NCBI RefSeq assembly: GCF_030704305.1
Contig: NZ_CP131935.1
Coordinates: 1 to 64,000 of the forward strand
Source: Massilia sp. R2A-15
GTDB taxonomy: Bacteria; Pseudomonadota; Gammaproteobacteria; Burkholderiales; Burkholderiaceae_D
DNA: 64,000 bases
Direction: 5' to 3'
The notes under the pieces are model-generated. The model saw only the letters and a program-made list of their open reading frames with translations, was not told the origin of the DNA and did no database searches. Below, piece after piece: positions 30,221 through 40,021 of this stretch. Every line of letters begins with the position of its first letter. The first letter of the stretch is position 1. Both the position numbers and the translations under genes were made by a program.

Positions 30221-33200
30221 TCGAAGGCCCACGAATAGAGCACGTCGAGCGCGGTGTTGGTACCGGTCTGCAGCTGCAGCGTGATGCGCGGATTGAGCTT
30301 GTAGCGCAGCTTGACAAGGCTCGACGCGGTGGTGGCTCCCTGCTCGAAGCTGATGTAGGCGCGCGCCGAGATCCGCTTGCCGACCGTGACCACGGTGCTT
30401 TCGAGCCCCTTCGCCTGCGACAGTCCCAGTTCGTCCACACCGAGCGAATTGGCCAGGCGCGACTGGAAGCCGCCGCCTTTGCCGCCCAACAGCGCGCCCG
30501 CCGCGGCGCTCAGCACGCCGGCCTCGTTGCCCGACGTGCCTTCCATTCCATGCCCCAGCACCAGCCATGACAGCTTCTCGCTGTCGGGCACCGACGGCGT
30601 GGACACCAGCTTGGCGGCCGGCGCCAGCGCCGTGCCGCGCACTTCGACCCCGGCTTCGACATTGGTCTCGGTCAGCTGCTCTCCTTCTGGGCGCTTGCGC
30701 ACCGCGAGGATGTTCAGCGACGGATTGTCGTAAGGGCCGTTGAAGGTGATGACGCCGCGTTCGATCGCCAGCTTCTGGCCGTAGGCGGCGTAATTGCCGC
30801 TGACGACGCGGATGGTGCCGTTGACGCGCGGGGCCCGCCCGCCCGAGGCGCGCAGGCGCACCGTGCCGGCCAGCTCGGCGTCGGCGCCCAGGCCACGCAG
30901 GCGGAACGAGTCGCCCAGGTCGGCTTCGAGATCGACGGTCAGCGGCATCTGCGGCTTGGCGTCCTTCGGCACCAAACCCGCCTTGTCGCGGCCCAGCACC
31001 ACCACGTCGTCCGACAGCACTGGCCGGCCCTGCGGCGCCAGTTCGACCAGCGCGCGGTCGGCCTTGAACTTGCCATCCAGCGTGAAGTGCCTGGCGTCGC
31101 GCACCAGCGTGCTCTGGCCGGTGACGACCAGGGTGCGGTCGGGACGCGACAGGATTTCGAGCTTGTCGGCCACCAGCTTCAGGTTCATGGTCGCCTCTCC
31201 GCCGGAGAAGCGCACCGCGCCGTCGGCCGCCGCGTGGCCGGTGGCGCCGTCGAAGGCCAGGCGCTGCAGCACCAGCTGGTCGCCGGCGAGCTTCGCGCGC
31301 AGCTGGCCGTTGCGCAGCTTGACGCCCTGGTCGGCCCAGCGCAGCGCGAGGCTGTCGCCATTGACGCTGCCGTTCAGGGTGGGAGCGCCGACCGTGCCGG
31401 CGCCGGTGAGGTTCAGTTTGAGCGTGCCATCGAGTTCCAGCGCGGGCTGGCCGGTCAATGGGGCCAGCCAGGCGATCGATCCCATGTCGGCGCTGGCGTC
31501 GAGCTTGAGCGGGCTGTCGTTGCCGAGCCGCCCGTCGATCATGCGCGCGGTGGCGTCCACGCGCGCGTGGCCGGCGCGCGCGCCGTCGAGATCCAGCTGC
31601 ATGCGCAGCGCGCCGCCGGCGACATCCGCGCGTGCATCGAGCGTGCGCAGGCCCAGCACCACCGGCACTTCGCTGCCCGCGACCAGGTCGCCCTTTTCGC
31701 GGAACACGTGCAGCATGCCGTTCAGCGCCGCCGCGGCGCCCGTCACGGCCTGCATGTCGAGCGCCCACTGCGCGCCCAGCGTCAGGTCGCCCGCCAGGTT
31801 GTCGCGCATGCCCTGCGAGAATTGCGACAGGTAGGTCAGCGGCACGCCCGCAGCGACGCCTTTGCTGGTCCAGCGCGCGCCGTTCTTGTCGAGCGACTGT
31901 ATCGACACCGTGCCTTCGGGGAGCTTGATCACCGCGTTGGCCAGCGAGATCTGCTCGGGCTTCGTCAGTCCCATGACGCCGGTTCCCGGTGCGCCGGCCA
32001 GCCGCAGCGCGGTTGGCGCCTGCAGCGTGAGGGCGTAGCGGCCGGTGTTCTGCAGCTTGTCGACCGTGCCTGTCCAGGCGCCGCCGTTCCAGCCGCCGCG
32101 CACCTCGGCGAGCGCGTCGAAGCTGTCGCCGCGCGCGGTCAGCCGCAGCGCATGCGCGCCGCGCGTGCCGCTCGTTTGCAGGTGGGCGTTCGCGATGCGC
32201 ATCGCACCGCTCGCATAATTGGCGATCTCGATGTCGCTGACCAGCGGATCGGCCGCGCCCTGGCCGCTGCCCACGCTCGCGGTGGCGCGCAGGGACTTGA
32301 GCTGGTGCTTGCCGAGCAGGCGCAGGTTCTGGCCGTCGAGCGCGAGCTTGAGCGCCGGCGCCTGCATGCTGCCCGACACCGTGCCGGCGCCTTTCAGCGC
32401 GCCGCCGAAATCGGGGCCGAGCACCGCGAGCTGGGGCGCGTCGATGCGCCAGTCCAGGTGGTCGCCGCCGGCGCCGAAGCTGCCCCTGGCGTTGACGACG
32501 TTCGGGCCCACATGCAGATCGACGTCGGCGTTCGACACGTGCTGCGCGTCGGCCGCCAGTTTCGCATAGCCGAACAGCGGCGCGTTCGCCAGCGTCGAGG
32601 GCTGCAGGTGCAGGTTCAGCGCGCCGCGCCAGTCTGCGCCGAGGCGCCCGCTCACGTCGAATGCGCCGTTGATGCTGCCGGCGAGGGGAGAGCCGAACGC
32701 CGCGGGATTGAGCCGCTGCGCAGTGCCGCTGGCCTTGACCTCGACCACGCGCGCATCGAGCCAGGCATCGCCGCTGGCGTGCAGCGCGCCGTTGTCGGAC
32801 TTGCGCGCGGCCGGCGTCCAGCCCAGGCCATCCGCATCGACCACGAAGCTGGTGCGCGGCGCCGCCATCGTGCCGGTGATCGCGCCGGTGGCCTTGAGCG
32901 CGCCGTACAAATCGCTGCGCGCCGCCGACAGCTGCTTGCCGTCGATGCTCCACAACAGGCGTTCGCCGGGCTTGCCGAAGCTGCCGCGCAGGTCGATCGC
33001 ATTCTGGCCCAGCGCGAGCGCGGCGTCCACATTGCTGACGTGCGCCGCATCGGCATCGAGCTTGCCCTTGCCCGACAGCGGCTGGTTGAACAGGCGGCTG
33101 GGTCGCAGCGCGAAATCGGCCGCGACCTTCCATGCCGGCGCGACGTGGCCGCCCGCGCGCAGGTCGGCATTGAGGTCAGCGGCCGGGTAGTCGCCCAGCG

Positions 33201-34617
33201 CGGCCGGGTTGAAATGCGCGGCGCTGGCGCTGACCTTGAACGCCCGGTCACCGGTCAGGCTCGCGTTGCCGAGCAAGTCGATATGTCCGGCGCCGACCGC
33301 CAGCCGGCCTTCGTCGATCGTCAACAGATTATTCTCCAGCGTCGCGCGGGCGTCGAGGCGCAGGCCGCTCTCGGCCAGCTTCGCAATGAGCATCTGGCTG
33401 TTGCCCGCGTTGGACAGCTTGATGTCGCCGGCGATCTTCGTCGACTTCATCCGGCTGTGCAGGGACTTGAGGTCGATGCGGTCGGTGTGCAGCACGAATT
33501 CGGCGGTGCCGATGCCCTTGTCGTCGCTGGTGCGCGCGACCGCGCCGCTGCCGGTGAACTTGCCGGCCGCGCCGAAGTCCACCAGCACGTCGCTGATGTC
33601 GAGCTGCGCCAGGCTGCCGCCCAGTTTGCCGCGCATCGCCCGCAGCGGCAGGCGCTGGTGGTCGATTGTGCCGGCCGGGCCCTGGTTGTCGAGCGCAACG
33701 CTGCCGCTGACGTCGCGGTTGGCTGCGACCTTCGCCGCCACCGCGATCGACAGGTCGGCGGTTGGCAACGCCGGATTGAAGAAGCCCGGGTCGATGCCGC
33801 GCCCGTTGATGGTCATCGCGCGCAGCGGCACCGGCGCGAACGGCGACAGCGAGAATTTTGCATCGCCTGAAGCCGCACCCGACTGGCCCTCGGCCGCCAG
33901 CTCGGTGGCCGTCAGGTCGCCGCTGGCGCGCAGATTCAGCTGGGCAGGCTTGCCGCTTCCTTGCGGTTTCAACTGGGTCAGGCTCGCTTTTGCATCCAGC
34001 CCGAATGGCTTGGACGCGCCGATGCTGCCGTCGGCCTTCACCATGCCGAGCGTCGTGATCGCGCTGGCGTCGCGCAGCTGCCAACCCTTGCGGTCGCCGT
34101 GCAGCTTGAAGCGTACGTCAGCCAGCACGGTGCCGGCGCTGGCCCCGAGCGGGATCAGTTCGACCTTGGCTATCTGCCCGTCGGCGATGGCCAGTTCCAT
34201 CGGCGGCGTCAGCGAGACGGGCATTTTTGCCGGCCCGGTGTCGCGCAGCGCCTTCGAGGTCAGGCTTGCCGCGCGCAGCTTGCTGATCGCAACGCCCTTG
34301 GAGAGGTACTGCCACGGCGACCAGTCGATGTCGATGTTGTCGGCGCTGATCTGCTGGTCGGGACTCTTGAAGACCGCGTGCGCAATGTGCATCGACCCGT
34401 ACAGCGATCCGGTGACGCCGGTAAGGGCGATCGCGCCTTTGCTGGAAGTGGCGACGCGCTGCGCCAGCGTTTGCAGCGTCGCTTCGCGCCCGCCGTACCA
34501 GTAGGCGCCGGCCAGCAGCGCGGCCGTGATCGCAGCGGCGATGGCCAGCCGGCGCGGCCAGCGGCGCGGGCGCACTGGCGGCAGCGCTTTTCCGGTGGGG
34601 GTGTCGTGGGCGGCCAT
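30217..34617 (-). CDS. tamB: TamB, inner-membrane-anchored lipid/protein bridge of the TAM complex
   Basis: The protein has 1466 residues. An N-terminal membrane anchor (LAIAAAITAALLAGAYWYGG, about 25-44) is followed by a very long beta-rich periplasmic body of repeating strands and a C-terminal DUF490/TamB domain (about 1100-1466) ending GTNTALDVLYSWAFD, with the usual aromatic C terminus. TamB spans the periplasm and works with TamA; recent work also assigns it phospholipid transport to the outer membrane. It overlaps tamA by one base (ATGA), so the pair is translationally coupled. The length is within the usual range. Confidence 0.95.
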   Translation of the reverse strand: MAAHDTPTGKALPPVRPRRWPRRLAIAAAITAALLAGAYWYGGREATLQTLAQRVATSSKGAIALTGVTGSLYGSMHIAHAVFKSPDQQISADNIDIDWSPWQYLSKGVAISKLRAASLTSKALRDTGPAKMPVSLTPPMELAIADGQIAKVELIPLGASAGTVLADVRFKLHGDRKGWQLRDASAITTLGMVKADGSIGASKPFGLDAKASLTQLKPQGSGKPAQLNLRASGDLTATELAAEGQSGAASGDAKFSLSPFAPVPLRAMTINGRGIDPGFFNPALPTADLSIAVAAKVAANRDVSGSVALDNQGPAGTIDHQRLPLRAMRGKLGGSLAQLDISDVLVDFGAAGKFTGSGAVARTSDDKGIGTAEFVLHTDRIDLKSLHSRMKSTKIAGDIKLSNAGNSQMLIAKLAESGLRLDARATLENNLLTIDEGRLAVGAGHIDLLGNASLTGDRAFKVSASAAHFNPAALGDYPAADLNADLRAGGHVAPAWKVAADFALRPSRLFNQPLSGKGKLDADAAHVSNVDAALALGQNAIDLRGSFGKPGERLLWSIDGKQLSAARSDLYGALKATGAITGTMAAPRTSFVVDADGLGWTPAARKSDNGALHASGDAWLDARVVEVKASGTAQRLNPAAFGSPLAGSINGAFDVSGRLGADWRGALNLHLQPSTLANAPLFGYAKLAADAQHVSNADVDLHVGPNVVNARGSFGAGGDHLDWRIDAPQLAVLGPDFGGALKGAGTVSGSMQAPALKLALDGQNLRLLGKHQLKSLRATASVGSGQGAADPLVSDIEIANYASGAMRIANAHLQTSGTRGAHALRLTARGDSFDALAEVRGGWNGGAWTGTVDKLQNTGRYALTLQAPTALRLAGAPGTGVMGLTKPEQISLANAVIKLPEGTVSIQSLDKNGARWTSKGVAAGVPLTYLSQFSQGMRDNLAGDLTLGAQWALDMQAVTGAAAALNGMLHVFREKGDLVAGSEVPVVLGLRTLDARADVAGGALRMQLDLDGARAGHARVDATARMIDGRLGNDSPLKLDASADMGSIAWLAPLTGQPALELDGTLKLNLTGAGTVGAPTLNGSVNGDSLALRWADQGVKLRNGQLRAKLAGDQLVLQRLAFDGATGHAAADGAVRFSGGEATMNLKLVADKLEILSRPDRTLVVTGQSTLVRDARHFTLDGKFKADRALVELAPQGRPVLSDDVVVLGRDKAGLVPKDAKPQMPLTVDLEADLGDSFRLRGLGADAELAGTVRLRASGGRAPRVNGTIRVVSGNYAAYGQKLAIERGVITFNGPYDNPSLNILAVRKRPEGEQLTETNVEAGVEVRGTALAPAAKLVSTPSVPDSEKLSWLVLGHGMEGTSGNEAGVLSAAAGALLGGKGGGFQSRLANSLGVDELGLSQAKGLESTVVTVGKRISARAYISFEQGATTASSLVKLRYKLNPRITLQLQTGTNTALDVLYSWAFD

Positions 34618-36473
34618 CAGAAGGTGAATCCCAGCGAGAAGTGCAGGCGCACCTTCTTGACGGCGTGGCCGTAGGCGACATCGACGTTGATCGGGCCCAC
34701 CGGGCTGCGCCAGCGCGCGCCGATGCCGTAGCCGGATTTCGGATGCAGGTCCTTCAGCGTGTCGGCCGCGTTGCCGGCGTCGTAGAACACCGCCACGCCG
34801 TACGGCGGTTTGAACCAGTACTGGTACTCGGCGCTGCCGGTCAGCAGGTAGCGGCCAGGAACGATCGCATTACCCTCCATGACGCCCAGCTCCTGGTAGG
34901 CGTAGCCGCGCACCGACTGGTCGCCGCCGGCGCGGAACAGGAAGGTGCTCGGCACGCCCACCTTGCGCTTCGACGCCACCGCACCCGCTTCGGCGCGCAG
35001 GATCAGCGTGCCGGAGGAGCCGGTAGGGCGGAAGTTGACGAAGCGGGTGGTGGCGCGCACGAAGCGTTCGTCGGTCAGCACCGGCAGCACGGCGCCGCCG
35101 ATGGTGCCGTTGATGACGTAGCCGTCGGTCGGCGACAGCAGGTTGTCGAGCGCGCGCTTGGTGATGCTGTAGGTGAGCGGGATGCTCTTGCTGCTGGTAG
35201 TCACCGCCTGGCCGGAGACGTTGCGCTGCTCGCTCAGGTACTCCAGCGTCAGGCTGCGTTCGAGCAGCGGCGAGCCCCAGGCGCGCCGGGCGGCCAGCGT
35301 CGAGACGCTGAGGCGCACGCCTTCCAGGTCGGTGCGCTCGAAGCCGGCGCCGATGCTGTCGTTGTAGCCTTGCGGCTTGGTGGGGAAGTAGAAGTCGGCG
35401 CGCGCGCTCTGGCGCAGCGACTCGAGGATGATATTGCTCTTCAAGCGCAGGCCGAACACGGACAGGTCGTCGTAGCTGACTTGCGCGCGGTTATGGGTGT
35501 TGGTCGAATAACCCAGGCCGGCGGAGACGTTCTTCTGCTTGTTCTCGGTCACGCGCACCAGCACCGGCGACGTCACGGGACTTGCGGCGGCAGGCTTCGG
35601 CGCGCCTTGCTGCTCGCCGGTCATCTGCTCGATGTTCTCGTCGAGGATGGCGCCCATGTCGGCGCTGACGTCAACGCCGCTGAAGTAGCCGGTGTCCTGC
35701 AGGCGCGCCTGGAAAGCCTGCAGCGACGCCTCGTTGTATTCCTCGCCCGGCTTGATCTGGTTCAGGTTGGTGATGATGGTGGCGGGATAGCGCTTCAGGC
35801 CTTCGATGCGCAGGGCGCCGAAATGCACTTCCGGTCCGCTGTCGAGTACCACCTTGAGCAGCGCGCGGTGCTGCTCGGGATCGACCGTGGCCTGCGATTC
35901 GACCAGCTGGGCGCGCGGATAGCGCACCTGCATCACCTGGCGCAGCAGGTTGCGCTTGGCCTGTTCCCAGTCCGCGGTGCGAAAGCGCGCCCCGGTGGGC
36001 AGGCTCCACCTCGCGCGCAGGGCCTGCGGGTCGAACTTGACGGCCTCCGGCCCGATCGGCTCGAAGCCCTGCAGCACCAGGTCGAGGTCGCCCACCAGCA
36101 CCGGCTGGCCCGGCTCGACCATCACGCGCGCCTGCAGCTGGCCGCCGCTGTTGTCCAGGCCCGCGGACACGGCGGGCGAATAATAGCCTTCGGTGGCGAC
36201 CAGCGTGCGCACCTGGTCGGGCGTGTTCTTGACGAGGCGCTGCAGCTGGTCGCGGTCGAGGCGCGGGTTGCCGCGCCAGCGCACCAGGTCGAGGTTCTCC
36301 TGCAGCAGCTGCTCGAGCGCGCGCGGCGCGTCGATCCGGACGGTGTAGGGCACGCCCTGCGCCACGGCGCCTGACGCCGCCAGCAAGCCGAACACGGTCA
36401 ACCCGATCTGTGCCAAAATTCGTGGTCGTGCCGGCGCGTGCGCGGATCTGTCGTCGGGTCTTGCGAGAAACAT
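34617..36473 (-). CDS. tamA: TamA, Omp85-family outer-membrane component of the TAM complex
   Basis: The protein has 618 residues. A signal-like segment (ILAQIGLTVFGLLAASGAVAQG) is followed by POTRA-type domains (about 45-300; YTVRIDAPRALEQLLQENLDLVR, FGALRIEGLKRYPATIITNL) and a C-terminal 16-strand barrel (about 310-618) ending LHFSLGFTF. The last strand holds the terminal Phe expected of Omp85 proteins, and GxRG-type GDQSVRGYAYQELG is present. The start was placed at MFLARPDDRS, the last Met before the signal; upstream Met codons are possible. It is the first gene of the tamAB operon. Confidence 0.94.
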   Translation of the reverse strand: MFLARPDDRSAHAPARPRILAQIGLTVFGLLAASGAVAQGVPYTVRIDAPRALEQLLQENLDLVRWRGNPRLDRDQLQRLVKNTPDQVRTLVATEGYYSPAVSAGLDNSGGQLQARVMVEPGQPVLVGDLDLVLQGFEPIGPEAVKFDPQALRARWSLPTGARFRTADWEQAKRNLLRQVMQVRYPRAQLVESQATVDPEQHRALLKVVLDSGPEVHFGALRIEGLKRYPATIITNLNQIKPGEEYNEASLQAFQARLQDTGYFSGVDVSADMGAILDENIEQMTGEQQGAPKPAAASPVTSPVLVRVTENKQKNVSAGLGYSTNTHNRAQVSYDDLSVFGLRLKSNIILESLRQSARADFYFPTKPQGYNDSIGAGFERTDLEGVRLSVSTLAARRAWGSPLLERSLTLEYLSEQRNVSGQAVTTSSKSIPLTYSITKRALDNLLSPTDGYVINGTIGGAVLPVLTDERFVRATTRFVNFRPTGSSGTLILRAEAGAVASKRKVGVPSTFLFRAGGDQSVRGYAYQELGVMEGNAIVPGRYLLTGSAEYQYWFKPPYGVAVFYDAGNAADTLKDLHPKSGYGIGARWRSPVGPINVDVAYGHAVKKVRLHFSLGFTF

Positions 36474-36558
36474 GGCGCTCCATTCGGTAAATGCTGAGCG
36501 CATCTTACCGGATCGTTGAAAATGATGGCGAACGCCTAACACTCTGGAACCCTATCCC

Positions 36559-37272
36559 ATGTCGCATACCGATTCAGCCCTGGTCCTGTTCAGCGGAGGC
36601 CAGGACTCCACCACCTGCCTGGCCTGGGCGCTCGAGCGCTACGCGCGCGTCGAGACCATCGGCTTCGACTACGGCCAGCGCCATGCGATCGAGCTGACGG
36701 TGCGGCCGGCCGTGCTGGCCGGCGTGCGCGCCATCAAGCCGGAATGGAACGCGCGCCTGGGCGAAGACCACATGGTGGACCTGTCGATCATCGGCCAGAT
36801 TTCCGATACCGCGCTGACCAGCAATGTGGAAATCGAGATGCTGGCCAACGGCCTGCCGAACACCTTCGTGCCGGGCCGAAACCTGCTGTTCATGACGGTG
36901 GCGGCGACGCTGGCCTACCGGCGCGGCCTGAACGTGCTGGTGGGCGGCATGTGCGAGACCGATTTCTCCGGATACCCGGACTGCCGCGACGACACGATGA
37001 AGGCGATGCAGGTGGCGCTGAACCTCGGCATGGCCACGCGCAGCAAGCTCGAGACGCCGCTGATGTGGCTCGACAAGAAGCAGACCTGGGAGCTGGCGAA
37101 GGAGGCTGGCGGCATGGCGCTGGTCGACTTAATCCGCGAGCAGACCCACACCTGCTACCTGGGCGAGCGCGGCGCGCTGCACCCGTGGGGCTACGGCTGC
37201 GGCAAGTGCCCGGCGTGCGAACTGCGCGCGCGCGGCTATGCGCAGTTTGCCGCCAGCGAAGGCGCCGGCTGA
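36559..37272 (+). CDS. queC: 7-cyano-7-deazaguanine synthase (queuosine biosynthesis)
   Basis: QueC converts 7-carboxy-7-deazaguanine to preQ0 using ATP and ammonia, a step towards queuosine in tRNA. The 237 residues show the PP-loop [59 protein letters not shown] and the zinc-binding Cys cluster [20 protein letters not shown]. Length and motifs are complete. It stands alone; no other que gene is in the window. Confidence 0.97.
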   Translation: MSHTDSALVLFSGGQDSTTCLAWALERYARVETIGFDYGQRHAIELTVRPAVLAGVRAIKPEWNARLGEDHMVDLSIIGQISDTALTSNVEIEMLANGLPNTFVPGRNLLFMTVAATLAYRRGLNVLVGGMCETDFSGYPDCRDDTMKAMQVALNLGMATRSKLETPLMWLDKKQTWELAKEAGGMALVDLIREQTHTCYLGERGALHPWGYGCGKCPACELRARGYAQFAASEGAG

Positions 37273-37309
37273 TCGCCAACGGGACGAAGCGCATGCGGCG
37301 GTCCAGGAT

Positions 37310-37336
37310 GGGGGCAGGTCCGCCGGACTTGACCCT
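37310..37336. repeat. 27-bp palindromic repeat, diverged copy
   Basis: GGGGGCAGGTCC, GCC, GGACTTGACCCT. Three positions differ from the common arms. Confidence 0.8.
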
Positions 37337-37375
37337 AGTGCCGTTAAGTTAAGCCTCCGCAGCGCGCGCATCGTC

Positions 37376-37402
37376 GGGGTCTGGTCCTGCGGACCTGACC
37401 CC
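37376..37402. repeat. 27-bp palindromic repeat
   Basis: GGGGTCTGGTCC, TGC, GGACCTGACCCC, inside the 18-bp inverted repeats. Confidence 0.93.
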
Positions 37403-37491
37403 ATGTTGAGAATTTCGATGGCACCGAGAGCACAAAAGGGTTTTGGGGTAACGAAACACCTTGTCTCGATAGTTTGCGGCGAAATCAAAAT

Positions 37492-37518
37492 GGGGTCAGG
37501 TCCGCAGGACCAGACCCC
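37492..37518. repeat. 27-bp palindromic repeat, opposite orientation
   Basis: GGGGTCAGGTCC, GCA, GGACCAGACCCC. It is the reverse complement of the copy at 37376, 89 bp away, so the two copies face each other. Confidence 0.93.
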
Positions 37519-37659
37519 GATTCTGCGAGCAGCGCCCAATGTTCACCTTGACTTAACGGCATTAGGACCTGACCCTGGTCTTCCGGCGCCGTGGACGATG
37601 CAGGGGACAGGTCCAAGCGTGCAAGGTCGCCCGCCTGACCGCATCGGCCGCCCACCCGC

Positions 37660-39027
37660 CTAGATCCAGCCCCTGGCAATCATCTGCTGCGAAATGTAGC
37701 GCGCCACCAGCAGGTGCTCGAACGGCGTCGGGTGATAGTCGTCGGCGAACATGAAGTGGCTGACGTCACCGGCGGCCAGGTTGCCGCCGTTGCACACCAG
37801 CGAGGCCCCGCCCAGCGCGTTGGCGCCGCAGGCGGCCATGGTGGTGTTGGTCAGCCCGTATGGCGCCGGATTGGCGGACTCGTCGTGGGTGAGGGCGTAC
37901 AGGTCGACAAACAGGATCTTCGCGTCGCCGGCGATGCCGGCCTTTAACTGGTCGTTGAAGCTGGCGACCATCGCCTTGATCAGCTCGCGGGTTTCAGCCG
38001 GCTGGGCCAGCGCGCCCGGCGTGATGGCGATGTCGGGCAGCGCGTTGACGACGACGAAATTGGCGCCGTTGGCGACGATCCGGTTCTTCACCAGCGCGGC
38101 CAGCTCGGCGCCCGCCGTGCCCATCGCGGTCACGACCGCAGGCCCGTTGTCGCGGGCGTATTTGGCGCCGGCGGCAGCGCCGGCCGCGGCGGCGTTGGAT
38201 TGGGCCTTGGTGACCATCGGCCCGTACACCGCGGGATCGGCGCCCGCGGCGTTGCCGGGCTGCTGGGCCGCCGCGGTCACCGCCGCCTGCACCACGCTGG
38301 CGTCGGTGTGGCCCGGACGGGCCGACTCGGCTTGCAGCGCCGTGCCGATTGCCACAGAGGCCGAGGCAGGATCGGTTGCGCCGGCCGCCAGCTGGGCAAC
38401 CAGGGAACTGGCGAAGGTGGATGCCCCGGCCGCCTGGCCGGCCGCCAGTGCGCCCGCGGCCAGCTGGTCGAGCAGGATGAAGGCGTCGTTGCCGCCGGCG
38501 AGGAGAAACACGATCTCATCGCTCTTGAAGCGGCCGCCGGAGACGGCCAGATGGTTGGCGATCTGCGTCACCACCGGCACCGTCAGCTGGCCCAGCGGCG
38601 AGCCGGTCAGCTTGTTGCGCGGGCCGACGGGGTTGGTCACGCGCGCGCCACCCTGGGCGTAGCCAAAGCAGCCGGCGTGGTTCACCACGGGAACCGAGAA
38701 GCCCTGGGCGGGGTCGCCGTCCAGGCCGGTCTGCGCGGCGCATGGCGCGGGCAGGCTCAATTGCGCCGCCATCAGTTCCGACCAGGTGGTTCCGGTCAGG
38801 GCCGGGTTGAGCGTGACGTTGTTGCCGTTGATGGTGTACTTGCCGCCGCCCGCCGCGGCGATCGGGCCGACGGCGTAAGTGCCGACATCGGCCAGGCTGT
38901 CGCCGAACGTGATCTGGGCGCTGAATTTGGTCTTGAGCGTCTGATCGCCGGCGCGGCTGCCGTTGTCGCCGCACGCCGCCAGCATCGCGGCAACGAACAG
39001 AACCAGCACAAAATTTAAGTGGCGCAT
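37660..39027 (-). CDS. GDSL/SGNH-family esterase lipoprotein
   Basis: The protein has 455 residues. A lipoprotein signal ends LAAC with Cys19. The SGNH blocks are visible: block I FGDSLADVGTY (Ser44), block III GGNDAF and block V DDYHPTPFEH with the Asp-x-x-His pair. A long Ala-rich insertion (about 190-310, ALAAGQAAGASTFASSLVAQ) lies between blocks III and V. The start has GGAG 6 bp upstream. It is likely an outer-membrane or periplasmic carboxylester hydrolase; the substrate is unknown. Confidence 0.88.
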   Translation of the reverse strand: MRHLNFVLVLFVAAMLAACGDNGSRAGDQTLKTKFSAQITFGDSLADVGTYAVGPIAAAGGGKYTINGNNVTLNPALTGTTWSELMAAQLSLPAPCAAQTGLDGDPAQGFSVPVVNHAGCFGYAQGGARVTNPVGPRNKLTGSPLGQLTVPVVTQIANHLAVSGGRFKSDEIVFLLAGGNDAFILLDQLAAGALAAGQAAGASTFASSLVAQLAAGATDPASASVAIGTALQAESARPGHTDASVVQAAVTAAAQQPGNAAGADPAVYGPMVTKAQSNAAAAGAAAGAKYARDNGPAVVTAMGTAGAELAALVKNRIVANGANFVVVNALPDIAITPGALAQPAETRELIKAMVASFNDQLKAGIAGDAKILFVDLYALTHDESANPAPYGLTNTTMAACGANALGGASLVCNGGNLAAGDVSHFMFADDYHPTPFEHLLVARYISQQMIARGWI

Positions 39028-39270
39028 GGTGGGCTCCCGGCTAAGAATGCACTGCGGACAATCGCAAGACGACGGCTGCTGGCTGTTCAAATATGCCAGC
39101 GTCGGGCCGGCGGCCCATCGCGCACGGTTGACTAATCGCGGGTTGTTTGAGTTATCTCAACAGCGGTCGGATGAGTTCGTTCAAGGAATTTGCTCGGCGC
39201 CGCCGTGGTATGATTCAGCCCCAGCCCTGGCGTCAGCACGCAGGGCGCCATCACCGTATTTCACGCCGCC

Positions 39271-40014
39271 ATGCGCCTCGCCCTCCTCACCGACCTGCAC
39301 GCCAACCGCGAAGCGTTGAGCGCCTGCCTCGCGCACGCGGAGCAGCAAAAGGCCGACCAGTATGCGTTCACCGGAGACTTCGTCGGCTACGGCGCCGATC
39401 CGGCGTGGGTGGTGGACACGGTGATGCAATATGTCGCGCGCGGCGCGGTGGCGGTGCAGGGCAACCACGACTACTCGGTCACGCGCGAGACGCGCCCGCA
39501 GATGCATGCCGAGGCGCGCGAGGTGATCGAATGGACGCGGGGCCAGTTGAACGCGGAGCAGATGGCCTTCCTGCGCGAACTGCCGCTGACGGAAGAACGC
39601 GGCAACATGCTGTTCGTGCACGCCAGCGCGCTCGACCCGATCAAGTGGGAATACGTCACCGGCATCGAAGAGGCCGAGCGCAGCCTGCGCGCCACGCATT
39701 GCAAGATGGTGTTCTCGGGCCATGTGCACAAGCCCTCGCTGTTCCGGCGTGCCGACGACGGCCGCATGGGGAGTCACACGCCGGAGCCCGGCGCTCGCAT
39801 CGTGATCCGGCCGCAGCACCAGCACCTGGTCATTCCGGGCGCGGTGGGCCAGCCGCGCGACGGCAACTGCAGCGCGTGCTATGCCTTGTACGACGATGTC
39901 ACGCGCGAGCTGACCTACTTCAGGGTGCCTTACGACCATGGCGCCGCGGCGCGCCGGGTGATTGCCTCCGGCCTGCCGATCGTGTTCGCGATGCGGCTGA
40001 TCGAAGGCATTTGA
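39271..40014 (+). CDS. Calcineurin-like metallophosphoesterase
   Basis: The protein has 247 residues with all metallophosphoesterase motifs in order: LLTDLHANREAL (Asp-x-His), FTGDFVGYGADP (GD), QGNHDYSV (GNHD), LFVHAS (His) and FSGHVHKPSLF (GHxH). A dinuclear metal site is implied. It belongs to the small cytosolic phosphodiesterase group related to YfcE and diadenosine tetraphosphatases; the substrate cannot be told. No signal peptide. The nearest neighbours are convergent or divergent, so it is monocistronic. Confidence 0.9.
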   Translation: MRLALLTDLHANREALSACLAHAEQQKADQYAFTGDFVGYGADPAWVVDTVMQYVARGAVAVQGNHDYSVTRETRPQMHAEAREVIEWTRGQLNAEQMAFLRELPLTEERGNMLFVHASALDPIKWEYVTGIEEAERSLRATHCKMVFSGHVHKPSLFRRADDGRMGSHTPEPGARIVIRPQHQHLVIPGAVGQPRDGNCSACYALYDDVTRELTYFRVPYDHGAAARRVIASGLPIVFAMRLIEGI

Positions 40015-40021
40015 AGCGGTC

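Larger units (their letters stand above)
37336..37564. repeat. 18-bp inverted repeat enclosing two palindromes
   Basis: The left arm TAGTGCCGTTAAGTTAAG (37336-37353) is the inverse of the right arm CTTGACTTAACGGCATTA (37547-37564) with two mismatches. The enclosed 193 bp carry two 27-bp palindromes and no gene. A related pair of arms occurs at 46062 and 46211. Confidence 0.75.
37273..37659. other. Gene-free gap of nested inverted repeats between queC and the GDSL lipoprotein
   Basis: No open frame here looks coding. The gap holds three 27-bp palindromes (37310, 37376, 37492) and a partial fourth (GGACCTGACCCTGG near 37565). Two of the palindromes are enclosed by a pair of 18-bp inverted repeats (37336-37353 and 37547-37564). 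Confidence 0.8.
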
